From the NCBI RefSeq assembly GCF_023242945.1, contig NZ_JALKFT010000003.1, forward strand, positions 272,249-336,248: a stretch of 64,000 nucleotides of DNA, given 5' to 3'. The notes below the pieces were generated by a model, which was given only the letters and a program-made list of their open reading frames with translations, was not told the DNA's origin and ran no database searches. This DNA comes from Frankia umida. GTDB taxonomy: Bacteria; Actinomycetota; Actinomycetes; Frankiales; Frankiaceae. The position numbers and the translations under genes were made by a program. Shown in pieces: positions 47,343-56,265 of this stretch; positions within the stretch are counted from its first letter, which is position 1; every line of letters begins with the position of its first letter.

Positions 47343-48415
47343 TCGGGCGGCGGGCGGTCGGACGTTCGGGGCTGCGGTTCAGCGCACTGAGCCTCGGCGG
47401 GATGACCCTCGGACACAACGCGGCGTTCGGCGCGATCGGCGCGGACGCCACCGAGGCGGCCCGGATCGTCGCCCGTGCCCTCGATGCCGGGATCGACACC
47501 TTCGACACCGCCAACGTCTACGGCGAGAGCGAGCACCTGCTCGGCCGGCTGCTCGCGTCCCGCCGCGACGACGTGGTGCTGTGCACCAAGGTCCGCTTCC
47601 CGACCGCCGTCCCCGACAGCGGTGCCGGTGGCGCTGGTGGCGCTGGTGATGGCAGTGGGGGTGGGGCTGCCGGTGGTGGGCCACCACCGGCCAGCAGCTA
47701 CGGGCTGTCCCGCGGCGCGGTGCTGCGGGCGGTTGAGGGTTCGCTGCGCCGGCTCGGTACCGACTACCTCGACGTCCTGTGGCTGCACATGCAGGACCGT
47801 TCGGTGCCGATCGCCGAGACACTGGCCACCACCGACACCCTCGTCCGACAGGGGAAGGTCCGCTACGTCGGACTGTCGAACTTCATGGCCTACCGGGTCG
47901 CCGAGGCGGTGTGCGTCGCCGGCGCCCGCGGGTACGAGGCGCCGGTCGGCCTGCAACTGCCCTGGTCGGCGGTCGGCCGCGGGGTGGAACGGGAGCTGGT
48001 GCCCGCCGCCCGCCACTTCGAGCTCGGTGTCGCCGTCTACAGTCCGCTGGCCCGCGGCCTGCTCAGCGGCAAGTACGAACGCGGTCGCGAACCCGTCGAC
48101 GGCAGCCGGCTCGCGCTGTGGAAGGAGGAGCTCGCCGGCCACGACACCGACCGCACCTGGGCGGTGCTCGCCGCACTACGCGGCATCGCCGCAGACCACC
48201 GGGTGCCGGTGGCCGCGGTCGCGCTCGCCTGGGTGCTGGCCCGGCGTCCGGTCGCGAGTGTCATCGTCGGGGTGCGTACCGCCGAGCAGCTCGAGCAGAA
48301 CCTGGCCGCGGCCCGGCTGCGGCTGAGCCGGGAGGAGACCGCCCGCATCGACGCCGTCTCCGAACCGGACTGGGACTATCCCGAGTCGTTCATCGGCCGC
48401 TTCGAGGCCTGGTGA
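47339..48415 (+). CDS. Aldo/keto reductase
   Basis: A 358-residue NADPH-dependent reductase or dehydratase-like AKR. The catalytic tetrad is visible: Asp and Tyr in IDTFDTANVYGESEHL, Lys in VVLCTKVRFP and His in DVLWLHMQDRSVP. NADPH-binding ends with SVIVGVRTAEQLEQNLAA. An unusual Gly/Ala-rich insertion of about 25 residues (GGAGGAGDGSGGG) lies after the Lys strand. GTG 47339 overlaps the carbamoyltransferase stop. Its substrate is probably a ketone made by the oxidases or the PLP enzyme of this cluster. Confidence 0.9.
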   Translation: MIGRRAVGRSGLRFSALSLGGMTLGHNAAFGAIGADATEAARIVARALDAGIDTFDTANVYGESEHLLGRLLASRRDDVVLCTKVRFPTAVPDSGAGGAGGAGDGSGGGAAGGGPPPASSYGLSRGAVLRAVEGSLRRLGTDYLDVLWLHMQDRSVPIAETLATTDTLVRQGKVRYVGLSNFMAYRVAEAVCVAGARGYEAPVGLQLPWSAVGRGVERELVPAARHFELGVAVYSPLARGLLSGKYERGREPVDGSRLALWKEELAGHDTDRTWAVLAALRGIAADHRVPVAAVALAWVLARRPVASVIVGVRTAEQLEQNLAAARLRLSREETARIDAVSEPDWDYPESFIGRFEAW

Positions 48416-49701
48416 TCCCACGAACGCAGGGTGGGGGTACCGCCGGCCCGCGACCGGGTTCGATGCCGCCACGGACGCCGCGCTACCGCCGCGAGACGCA
48501 CTCGCTGCTCGCCCGCGAGACCGCCCCCGCCACGGTCGGCCTGTGGCTCGCCGAACTGGACGCCGCCCCGCCACCGTGCGTCGTCGACGCCGTCACCGAC
48601 TACGTCACCGGCGGTCATCTCGGCTACGGCGACGCGTTCGACCTCGCCACCGACAGCCTGCGCCGCTGGCTCGCCGACCAGCACGACTGGCCCACCGAAG
48701 CCCACCGGTTCACCTGGTACTCCGGTGCGGTCCACGCCGTCGCCGTCACCATCCTCGCCCTGACCGACCCCGGGGACGCGGTCGCCGTGCTCACCCCGTC
48801 CTACCCGCCGGTGCTGCGGGCGGTGGGCGAACTCGGGCGCCGGCTGGTGCCCTGGCCGCTGCTGGACGAGGACGACGGCCACCGCCACGACCTCGACGCG
48901 CTCGATGTTCTGCTCGCCCGGGACACCCCCCGGCTGCTGGTCCTCACCAGCCCGCACAACCCGACCGGGCGGGTGTTCACCGCCGCCGAGCAGCACGCCA
49001 TGGCCGCCCGCGTGGCCCGCCATCCGAGGGTGGTCGTCCTGTCCGACGAGGTGTTCGCCGATCTGGTCCATCCCGGCCACCGACATCTCTGCTTCGCCCG
49101 TGCCGCCCGCGCCGCCGGTGGCGGCGGGCTGGACGCGCGGACGGTCACGGTCCTGTCGGCGTCCAAGGCGTTCAACCTCGCCGGTCTGCGCTGCGCCGCG
49201 GTCCACGCCGGTTCGGCGGAGCTCTCCGGCCGGCTCGCCGCCGTGCCCGCGGCGCTCACCGGCACCACGTCCGTCGTCGCCGCGATTGCCAGCGCCGCCG
49301 CCTGGGACGGCGGCCACGACTGGCTCGCCGCGACCCGCACACGCCTCACCGCGAACCGCGACCTGCTGTTCGACCATCTGGCCCGGTACGTCCCCGCCCT
49401 GACCGGACGTCCGCCGGAGGCCACCTACCTGGCCTGGCTGCGGGCCCACGGTCCGCTCGCCGCCCCGGAGTTCCCGGGCGCGCAGGTCGGGGCCGACGTG
49501 CGGTCGAGACTGCTGGCCGCCGGTGTCGACCTCGCCGACGGTGCGCCCTTCGGCGATCGGACGGGACGGCGGGTGCGGCTGTCCTTCGGCTGCCCGCCGG
49601 ACGTCCTGACCGCGGCTCTCGACCGGCTCACGGTCACCTGCGCCGCCTGGGACGCGGCCCTCGCGCGCGGTGGGAGGTCTGATGCCGGTCCACCCGGTTG
49701 A
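48412..49701 (+). CDS. PLP-dependent aminotransferase / C-S lyase, PatB/MalY type
   Basis: A 429-residue fold-type I PLP enzyme. The PLP lysine lies in VLSASKAFNLAGLRCA; other markers are LVLTSPHNPTGRVF, VVVLSDEVFADLVHPG and the opening WLAELDAAPPPCVVDAV. These fit the PatB/MalY subgroup, which includes cystathionine beta-lyases and aminotransferases. In a pathway with a Cys-bearing peptide a C-S lyase role is attractive, but transamination is equally possible. GTG 48412 overlaps the previous stop, and its 3' end overlaps the P450 start by 20 bases. Confidence 0.88.
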   Translation: MIPRTQGGGTAGPRPGSMPPRTPRYRRETHSLLARETAPATVGLWLAELDAAPPPCVVDAVTDYVTGGHLGYGDAFDLATDSLRRWLADQHDWPTEAHRFTWYSGAVHAVAVTILALTDPGDAVAVLTPSYPPVLRAVGELGRRLVPWPLLDEDDGHRHDLDALDVLLARDTPRLLVLTSPHNPTGRVFTAAEQHAMAARVARHPRVVVLSDEVFADLVHPGHRHLCFARAARAAGGGGLDARTVTVLSASKAFNLAGLRCAAVHAGSAELSGRLAAVPAALTGTTSVVAAIASAAAWDGGHDWLAATRTRLTANRDLLFDHLARYVPALTGRPPEATYLAWLRAHGPLAAPEFPGAQVGADVRSRLLAAGVDLADGAPFGDRTGRRVRLSFGCPPDVLTAALDRLTVTCAAWDAALARGGRSDAGPPG

Positions 49702-50899
49702 CCTGGCCGAGCCGGGCTGGCGCAGCGACCCGTTTCCCGGCTGGGCCCGGCTGCGCGCCGCCGGGCCGCTGCACCGCACCGTCGACGGGGCGTGGCTCGT
49801 CGTCGGCCACCGCGAGGTCGACCTGCTGCTGCGCACCGACCGGGTCGGCAAGGACCTGCGTCGCCTGCGCGGTTACGCCGACCTCCGCCCCTACGGCCGT
49901 GACGGCCTCGCCGAGCACTACATCGAACAGTGGATGGGCGTGCGCCTGCCCGAGGTCCACGCGGTGTGGCGGTCGCTGGTCGCCCCTGGCTTCACCCGGC
50001 GCTCGGTCGCCGGGTTACGCGAGCGGCTCATCCAGACCGCGGACGACCTGCTCGCCGCCGCACCGGCGGCCAAGCCGTCGAGGGTCGGGGGATCCTTCGA
50101 TCTGATGGCGAGCTTCGCGCGACCGTTTCCGGTCGTGGCGACCGCGCTCGCGCTGGGCCTGACCGACGTCGGCGTCGAACGTCTCGCGGGCTGGTCCCGG
50201 GCGATCACCGCCGTCCTGGAGCCGGACGCGGAGCCGGCCGCCCGCCGCGGCGCCGAGACGGCGCTGGCGGACCTTGCCGACTATCTGCGCGTTCAGCTCG
50301 ACGACCGACGCCGACGGCCCACCGACGACGTCCTCGGCCGGCTCACCGCGGGCAACACCGGGCCGCACGCGCCGTTCGACGACGACCAACTGGTCGCGAC
50401 AGTCCTGCTGCTGTTCCTGTCCGGCAACGACACCGTCGCCGGCCTGATCGGCAACGGCGTGCTGGCCCTGTCCGCCTTCCCCGACCAGCAGGATCTGCTG
50501 CGCGGCCGGCCGGACCTGCTGCCGCTCGCGGTCGAGGAGATCCTGCGTTTCGACGGGCCGGCCTGCATCGCACTACGGGCCGTCTACCAGCCGATCACCA
50601 TCGCCGGCCACGACCTGGCCGCCGGCGACACCCTGCTGCTCGCCCTCGCCGCGGCCAACCGCGACCCGGACGCCTTCACCGACCCCGACCGGCTGCGCAT
50701 CGACCGCCGCCCCAACCGCCACCTTGGCTTCGGTGCTGGTCCGCACGCCTGCGTGGGCACCGGCCTCGCCCGCACCGAGGCCGCCCTCGCCCTGAGCGCC
50801 CTGCACCGGCACATCCCCCGGACACGGTGCGATCCGGCCACCGTCACCTGGTCCGATGAGCAATACCAGCGCTATCCGCAGACCCTGATCCTCACCTGA
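49682..50899 (+). CDS. Cytochrome P450
   Basis: A 405-residue bacterial P450. The haem-binding loop is HLGFGAGPHACVGTGLAR with the Cys ligand near residue 360, the ExxR is in EEILRFDGPA, and the I helix is LFLSGNDTVAGLIGNG, where the usual AGxxT is replaced by SGNDT; the proton-relay Thr is kept. ATG 49682 is preceded by GGGAGG. No ferredoxin gene is adjacent. It is the last gene of the overlapping series. It may crosslink or hydroxylate the product. Confidence 0.92.
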   Translation: MPVHPVDLAEPGWRSDPFPGWARLRAAGPLHRTVDGAWLVVGHREVDLLLRTDRVGKDLRRLRGYADLRPYGRDGLAEHYIEQWMGVRLPEVHAVWRSLVAPGFTRRSVAGLRERLIQTADDLLAAAPAAKPSRVGGSFDLMASFARPFPVVATALALGLTDVGVERLAGWSRAITAVLEPDAEPAARRGAETALADLADYLRVQLDDRRRRPTDDVLGRLTAGNTGPHAPFDDDQLVATVLLLFLSGNDTVAGLIGNGVLALSAFPDQQDLLRGRPDLLPLAVEEILRFDGPACIALRAVYQPITIAGHDLAAGDTLLLALAAANRDPDAFTDPDRLRIDRRPNRHLGFGAGPHACVGTGLARTEAALALSALHRHIPRTRCDPATVTWSDEQYQRYPQTLILT

Positions 50900-51017
50900 C
50901 CCGGCGATCCGACCTGCGGTCGCTACGGGAGGCCGACGCCGGCTGGCAGACTGCCGCTCAGGTACCGGAGGCTCGGGTACCGCAGGCGCGCCACGTGCGG
51001 GAAGGACGACTGATCCC

Positions 51018-51470
51018 ATGCCCCAGCTCGACGACCAGCGGTGGATGACCCGGGCGATCGAACTCGCCCACCGCTGTCCACCCGCCACCGGTGCCTACTC
51101 GGTGGGGGCCGTCCTCGTCGGCGAGGACGGCGAGGAGATCTCCTGCGGCTTCTCCCGGGAGGTCGACGACGCGGTGCACGCGGAGGAGTCGGCTCTCGCC
51201 AAGATCGACCCGGACGACCCGCGGCTCGCCACGGCGACGATCTACAGCACCCTGGAACCGTGCTCCCAGCGCACCTCCCGGCCACGCAGCTGCACCCAGC
51301 TCATCCTGGCGGCGAAGATCCCCCGGGTGGTCATCGCCTGGCGTGAACCCGGTCTCTTCGTCGCCGACTGCCAGGGCTACGAGCTGCTCACCGCGGCCGG
51401 TGTCACCGTCGTCGAACTGCCCGAACTCGCCGAGCGGGCCCGCGCCATGAACGCCCACCTGTCGGTCTGA
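51018..51470 (+). CDS. RibD-like cytidine/deoxycytidylate deaminase-fold protein
   Basis: A 150-residue zinc deaminase of the CDA superfamily, related to the deaminase domain of RibD. Zinc ligands are His in VHAEESALAK (with catalytic Glu) and two Cys in LEPCSQRTSRPRSCTQ. The spacing between the two Cys (nine residues) is as in RibD-like enzymes. No reductase domain is fused. It lies 118 bases after the P450 on the same strand and may be a further tailoring gene or independent. Confidence 0.85.
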   Translation: MPQLDDQRWMTRAIELAHRCPPATGAYSVGAVLVGEDGEEISCGFSREVDDAVHAEESALAKIDPDDPRLATATIYSTLEPCSQRTSRPRSCTQLILAAKIPRVVIAWREPGLFVADCQGYELLTAAGVTVVELPELAERARAMNAHLSV

Positions 51471-51711
51471 ACTCCTTCGTTTCCAGGCGATGAACACGAT
51501 CACCCTGTGCGGGCTGCCCACAGGGCGCTGATCACGTCGATTTCCTGGCCGCCCCGGTCGCGTAGGTGGTGCAGGCGGGCTCGTGGGTGCGGCAGAGTCA
51601 CCTCACGGCGAGGTCACCTGGTTCGCGGGGCTTGGAGTACGCGTTTCTCGGGGCCTTCACCGCACCTTCTGCGGGGCCTCCAGTACACGTTCCGCCGAAG
51701 ATCGTCAGACG
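51471..51711. other. Intergenic stretch, nothing identified
   Basis: Between the deaminase and the convergent XRE regulator. Several GC-rich short inverted repeats, but no clear terminator, gene or RNA motif. Confidence 0.4.
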
Positions 51712-52644
51712 TCACCGAGGTACAGGCGCGGACACCGCAGCCGTGGAACCCGCGGGAGCGGGGACAGGGATGGAACCGGTGGGGGAGGCGACGCAGTCGG
51801 CGGGGGCGGGGGCGTGCAGGCTGGCGAGCAGGGCGAGGCGCTCGGCGCTCGTCGAGCCGGGTTCGGGGGTCAGCAGGACCAGCCGCTGGCCGGGGTCGTC
51901 CTGCAGCCGCAGGATCTCCTCGGCGAGAGAGAGCTCGCCGACGAGCGGATGGCGGAACTCGCGCCGGCCAGGCCCACAGTCGCGCACCCCGTGGCGCGCC
52001 CAGGTGGACGCGAAGTCCGCGCTGTTGACGCACAGTTCGCCGATCAGCGAGGTGAGCGCCGCGTCGTCGGGATGCTGCCCGCTGGCCAGACGCAGGTAGC
52101 TGACGACGTCCTCGACCTTGCGCCGCCAGTGGACGTACAGGTCGCGGGTGTGCGCGTCGAGCAGGATCAGGCGGGCCATGTTCGGCCGGGTGGCGCACTG
52201 TGACGGCGCGGCGAAGTCCAGGTGTGAGGCGATCAGCGCATGCCCGAGCCGGTTCCAGGCGAGGACGTCGGTGCGTCGGCCGAGCACGAGCGCCGGGACG
52301 TCACGCATCGTGCCGATCAGCTGCAGGATGGCGGGTCGGACCCGTTCGGGGCGCGTCGAGCGTCGCGCGGCTCGGGCCGGCCGGGCGAGCGAGCGCATGT
52401 GCGCCTGCTCGTCGTCGCTGAGCAGCAGCACTCGGGCCAGGGAGTCCAGGACCGCGTCCGAGGCGTTGCGGCTCTGCCCCTGCTCGAGACGGGTGTAGTA
52501 GGTGACGCTGACCCCGGCGAGCTGCGCGAGCTCCTCACGCCGCAGCCCGGGCACCCGCCTGCGGTCACCCGGCCGGCTCAGCCCGGCATCGGCCGGGGTG
52601 AGCCGAGCGCGGCGGGAACGAAGGAACTCGCCGAGTTCGGTCAT
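51712..52644 (-). CDS. XRE-family regulator with MmyB-like C-terminal domain
   Basis: A 310-residue regulator. The helix-turn-helix covers about residues 30-85 (LRREELAQLAGVSVTYYTRL, then EQGQSRNASDAVLDSLARVL). The C-terminal part, with VLGRRTDVLAWNRLGHALI and YLRLASGQHPDDAALTSLIG, matches the MmyB-type ligand-binding domain found in many actinobacterial regulators. It is divergent from the MFS transporter, and a nested palindrome lies in the 130-base gap, so it most likely represses the transporter and itself. Confidence 0.9.
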   Translation of the reverse strand: MTELGEFLRSRRARLTPADAGLSRPGDRRRVPGLRREELAQLAGVSVTYYTRLEQGQSRNASDAVLDSLARVLLLSDDEQAHMRSLARPARAARRSTRPERVRPAILQLIGTMRDVPALVLGRRTDVLAWNRLGHALIASHLDFAAPSQCATRPNMARLILLDAHTRDLYVHWRRKVEDVVSYLRLASGQHPDDAALTSLIGELCVNSADFASTWARHGVRDCGPGRREFRHPLVGELSLAEEILRLQDDPGQRLVLLTPEPGSTSAERLALLASLHAPAPADCVASPTGSIPVPAPAGSTAAVSAPVPR

Positions 52645-52691
52645 GGCGGCTATTGTCCCCGACCAGCTGGCCGGATAATCCGTCCCAGGGT

Positions 52692-52736
52692 GACCCTGTC
52701 ATTGCCACCCCTGGCAGGGGTGGTAATCGCAGGGTC
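52692..52736. promoter_or_regulatory. Nested palindromic operator between XRE regulator and MFS gene
   Basis: Inner arms CCACCCCTG (52705-52713) and CAGGGGTGG (52715-52723) and outer arms GACCCTG (52692-52698) and CAGGGTC (52730-52736) share one centre at 52714. Both pairs are perfect. Such symmetry fits two dimers of the divergent regulator bound side by side. Confidence 0.8.
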
Positions 52737-52774
52737 GTGGCTGCCGTGCCGATTCGGCGGCAGTGTGCAGAGGC

Positions 52775-54391
52775 ATGACCGAATCCTCCCTCGCCCCGCA
52801 CACGGCGGGATCCGGATCGTCCGGACCTGGCCCGGCAGCCGACGTGCCAGCGGCCGGGTCGCAGCCGCCGAGCGCCGAGTCGCGGATGACCCGTCGCCAG
52901 CAGCTCGCCCTGGTGCTGCTGCTCGGTAGCCAGTTCATGCTGGCGATCGACTTCTCGATTCTGAACGTGGCGCTGCCGTCGATCGGGAGCGGCGTCGGCC
53001 TCGGCGACGGTGACCTGCAGTGGATCGCGACCGCGTTCGCGTTGCCGTCCGCCGGGTTCACGTTGCTGTTCGCCCGGGTCGCGGACCTTTCCGGCCGTCG
53101 CCGGCTCTTCCTGATCGGCCTGGGCCTGCTCGTGGTCGCGTCCCTGCTCGGCGGGCTGGCGCAGTCCCCGGTGGAGCTGCTCGTCGCCCGGGTCGGGCAG
53201 GGGCTGGCCGCGGCGATCGCCGTCCCCGCGGCCTTGTCGCTGCTGGTCACGACCTTTCCGGACGGGCCGGTGCGCCGCCGCGCGCTGGGCCTCAACGGTG
53301 CCCTGCTGCCCGCCGGGTTCACCGTCGGCGCGCTGGTGGGTGGACTGCTCACCGGCTATCTGAGCTGGCGCTGGGCGTTTCTGGTGAACGTGCCCGTCGC
53401 GCTGGCCATTCTCGTGGCGACGCCGCGGGTCATTCCGCTCGACCGCGGCACGTCGGGACAGCGCCTGGACATTCCGGGTGCGCTCACGGTCACCGCGGGT
53501 CTCGTCGCCTTCGTCTACGGGGTGTCCCGCGGCGGCGAGGACGGCTGGTCGGATCCGTGGGTGTGGGTCGCGATCGGCCTCGGCCTCGCCCTGCTGGTCG
53601 CCTTCTGGCGGATCGAACGGTCCAGCCCGCATCCGCTGGTCTCGATGGACGTCCTGCGGATGCGCCATGTCGGTTGGGGTAATGCCGGCGGCTTCGGCGT
53701 GTTCGCGCTGGGCAGCTCGATCGTGTTCATCATGACGCTCTACCTGCAGCAGGTGCTCGGCTATTCGGCGGTCACCACCGGTCTCATCTTCGGGGTTCCC
53801 GGGGCCGCGGCGTTCACCGCGGGAATGATCTCGCCCCGGCTGCTCACGGTCATCCCGTCGAAGCCGCTGCTGGTGGTCGGTCTGGTCCTGCAGGGGCTGT
53901 GCGCGCTCGCGCTGGTGTTCGTCGGGCCGGACCGCGGTTCCCTGACGCTGCTTCTGGTTGCCTCGGTCGTCGGTTTCTTCGGGCACGCCTGTGGCATCGT
54001 CGGCTATCTGATCACCGCCACCTCCGGCCTGCGTGACGACCAGCAGGGCCTGGCCACGGGCCTGACGACGCTGACGCAGCAGGTCGCGCTGACCCTGGGC
54101 ATCCCCGTCCTGTCTGCGGTCGCGAACGCCCGCACCAACACGCTGCGCGCCGACGGCGACCACTCGCCGGCCGATGCCGTTCTCGGCGGTCTGCACCTGG
54201 CGCTCGGCGTGAACGCCGCCGTCACCGCCGTCGTGGTCGTCCTGGTCACCGTCTTCCTCGTGCGCCCCGGTCGTCCCCGGCGCACGGACCGCGCAGACCT
54301 GGCGGATCTGAGGGACCTGGCGCAGGACCGCGTGGCAGCGTCGTCCCAGGGCGCCGGCCTGCCGGCAGCCGCCGGATCGGCCCCGGCGTAG
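52775..54391 (+). CDS. MFS drug/H+ antiporter, DHA2 (14-TMS) family
   Basis: A 538-residue exporter. The N-terminal helix has LGSQFMLAIDFSILNVALPSI, the DHA2 signature with Asp, followed by LFARVADLSGRRRLFLIGLG (motif A region) and LSWRWAFLVNVPVALAIL. About fourteen hydrophobic segments. ATG 52775 has AGAGG upstream. It should be controlled by the divergent XRE regulator through the nested palindrome. Probable role is drug efflux or export of the product of the cluster upstream. Confidence 0.92.
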   Translation: MTESSLAPHTAGSGSSGPGPAADVPAAGSQPPSAESRMTRRQQLALVLLLGSQFMLAIDFSILNVALPSIGSGVGLGDGDLQWIATAFALPSAGFTLLFARVADLSGRRRLFLIGLGLLVVASLLGGLAQSPVELLVARVGQGLAAAIAVPAALSLLVTTFPDGPVRRRALGLNGALLPAGFTVGALVGGLLTGYLSWRWAFLVNVPVALAILVATPRVIPLDRGTSGQRLDIPGALTVTAGLVAFVYGVSRGGEDGWSDPWVWVAIGLGLALLVAFWRIERSSPHPLVSMDVLRMRHVGWGNAGGFGVFALGSSIVFIMTLYLQQVLGYSAVTTGLIFGVPGAAAFTAGMISPRLLTVIPSKPLLVVGLVLQGLCALALVFVGPDRGSLTLLLVASVVGFFGHACGIVGYLITATSGLRDDQQGLATGLTTLTQQVALTLGIPVLSAVANARTNTLRADGDHSPADAVLGGLHLALGVNAAVTAVVVVLVTVFLVRPGRPRRTDRADLADLRDLAQDRVAASSQGAGLPAAAGSAPA

Positions 54392-54544
54392 GCGGATCAG
54401 CCGCCGGCGGTGGTCGACGACCGCGGGCGGCCGCCGTCCACCGCACCGGCACCACTGGTGATCAGGACGAAAGCGGCCAGGACGGCCACGACGAAACCGG
54501 CGACCGCCACCGCCCACCCGGCCGCACGCCCCCTGTGTGCCGTG

Positions 54545-55480
54545 CTATCCGATCCGGCGGTGGATGTGGTGAACGAGACGGGCGATGCCGCGGTAGGGGT
54601 CCTGGGCGCCGGCCACCCACTCGGCGTCGACGACGGCGTCCACGTCCGGCCCTGGCGGAACGTCGCCGAGATGGTCGGTGAAGGTCCTGATGCCGTACCA
54701 GGCGAGTGACCGTGTCCCGGCGGCGGTGAGGATCCCGGCGACGTTCGCAGGATCGTCGCCGGGTGGTACTCGCATCGCCGGCTGCCGATCCGGTCCGGCA
54801 GCACCGGCAGCACCGGCACCGGTGGCGGCCCGGGCGGTCACGGCGGGCCAGGGGTCACCGAGCAGCGCGGTGGTGTCCTGCCAGCGACCCTGCAGTCCCG
54901 CCCGCAGGGCGAGCGCCGGGCCGTTCTTACCGACCACGGAGACGATTCCCCCGGGCCGGGTGAGTTCGACCAGGACGTTCAACAGGGGCGCCGGCTCGGG
55001 GACGAACATGATGACGCCATGGCAGAAGGTGGCATCCCAGCCGGTCCCCACCAGGTGGACGGCGTCGCGTCCGTCTCCTTCGACCAGTTCGACGCGTCGG
55101 CGGACCGACTCGGGGGCGTTGGCCAGCCCACGTCGCGCCGCGGCCAGCATGTGCGGGTCGGGCTCGCAGACAGTCACGTGGTATCCCCGCCGGGCGAACT
55201 CCAACGCCTGCACGCCGTTCCCACCGCCGATGTCCAGCAGCCGCGCGGGCGCGGGCGGCAGGTGCTCGACCAGCGCACGGGTGACCAGCCGCTGGCGGAC
55301 GATCCCCCGCAGGGTCGCCGTGTGCGCCACGTAGTCGGCGGTGTCCGTGTAGTCCGCCGCACCGGGGCCGTCGACGACGGCAAGCACCCGGGCCTCGCCG
55401 TCGGATGCCGACGGACGGCTCGGTGGAACGCTGTGCTCGAGAACGGGCGTGCTGAGGTTGCTGGCCGAGGACGGCTGCAT
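54545..55480 (-). CDS. Class I SAM-dependent methyltransferase
   Basis: A 311-residue methyltransferase. SAM motif I is RLLDIGGGNGVQALEFARRG near residue 80, the acidic end of strand 2 is VTVCEPDPHML, and motif III region is LLNVLVELTRPGGIVSVVGK. The N-terminal 40 residues are low-complexity. It resembles small-molecule methyltransferases of the SmtA/UbiE type. The stop at 54545 is 150 bases from the convergent MFS gene. A short hydrophobic frame in between has no start codon and is not called. Confidence 0.87.
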   Translation of the reverse strand: MQPSSASNLSTPVLEHSVPPSRPSASDGEARVLAVVDGPGAADYTDTADYVAHTATLRGIVRQRLVTRALVEHLPPAPARLLDIGGGNGVQALEFARRGYHVTVCEPDPHMLAAARRGLANAPESVRRRVELVEGDGRDAVHLVGTGWDATFCHGVIMFVPEPAPLLNVLVELTRPGGIVSVVGKNGPALALRAGLQGRWQDTTALLGDPWPAVTARAATGAGAAGAAGPDRQPAMRVPPGDDPANVAGILTAAGTRSLAWYGIRTFTDHLGDVPPGPDVDAVVDAEWVAGAQDPYRGIARLVHHIHRRIG

Positions 55481-55610
55481 CAGGTGGTGCTCCTTCCGGT
55501 CCCTGAAGACATGTCCTGTTCAGCGGTGCCGCGAACCTCTTTCGAGCCGTCCCCGGCATGCTTCAGGTCACGCGTCGGGCCCCGTCACTGCGACGGCTGT
55601 GAGCGTCCGG

Positions 55611-56092
55611 TCAGGGCGTCGGCCGTGGTGGCTCCCCGGCGAGTACCCGCGCCAGGTATGCACTGAAGAGGTCGCCGAGCCGGCGGGCAGGCTCGGCATC
55701 GTCGGCGTCATCGGTGTTGGCATCGTCCGCGTCGGCGGCGTCGGTGGCTGCCGCCGGCCGCAGGGATCCGTTGCGGCTGAGCGTGACGAGGCCGTGCACG
55801 AGCGCCCAGCTGATGAGGGCAAGGGCGGGGACGTCCCGCGGTGCCGGCTCCGTCGGCGAGAGGTGGCGGACGGCGGAGCCCAGGATGCCGAGCGCGCTTG
55901 CCTGCGCCGTCTGCAGGACGGGATCCTCGGGACGCAGCTCGCTGGGCCGAAACATCAGGTCGAACAGCGCGGGGTTGGCGAGGCCGAAGTCGATGTAGGA
56001 GCGTCCGAGCCCGGCCAGGTGTTCCTCGGGGCTGGAACCGTGGATCTGGCGAAGCTGCCCGGTCAGAGTGTTGAAGCCGTCGGCCGCGCAGA
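55611..56092 (-). pseudogene. TetR-family regulator lacking its DNA-binding domain
   Basis: The C-terminal ligand-binding part of a TetR regulator (WHG type) is intact: GFNTLTGQLRQIHGSSPEEH, GRSYIDFGLANPALFDLMF, then ISWALVHGLVTLSRNGSL. Upstream of about 56092 the N-terminal helix-turn-helix is missing, and the DNA turns into an unrelated gene fragment on the other strand. The reading frame begins in that junction without a proper start. Not functional as a repressor. Confidence 0.75.
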
Positions 56093-56265
56093 CCCTGCCG
56101 GACGGGTCGTCCTACGAGAACCACGGCGTGCATGTCGTCGGCATGCGCTGGGGCAAGATCGTCGAGATCGATGCCAACGAGGACTCCCAGGTCGTCGCCG
56201 AATCGATGAAAATCCTCGCCGCCCATGGCCAGGACGAAGCACTGGCCCCACCCGTCCTCAGCTGA
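56092..56265 (+). pseudogene. C-terminal fragment of an NTF2/SnoaL-like protein
   Basis: From the junction at about 56092 rightward, TLPDGSSYENHGVHVVGMRW and GKIVEIDANEDSQ are the last two strands of a SnoaL-like isomerase-type domain, ending at 56265. About 100 N-terminal residues are missing. With the head-to-head TetR relic it marks a deletion that took away both 5' ends. Confidence 0.65.

Noticed and set aside
52565..54517. A 650-codon leftward frame
   Set aside because: Antisense to the MFS exporter, which has clear membrane segments and motifs.
54397..54600. Possible small membrane protein ending TTAGG with one hydrophobic helix
   Set aside because: The frame has a good helix (VAVAGFVVAVLAAFVLI) but no start codon with a ribosome-binding site, and it overlaps the methyltransferase end.
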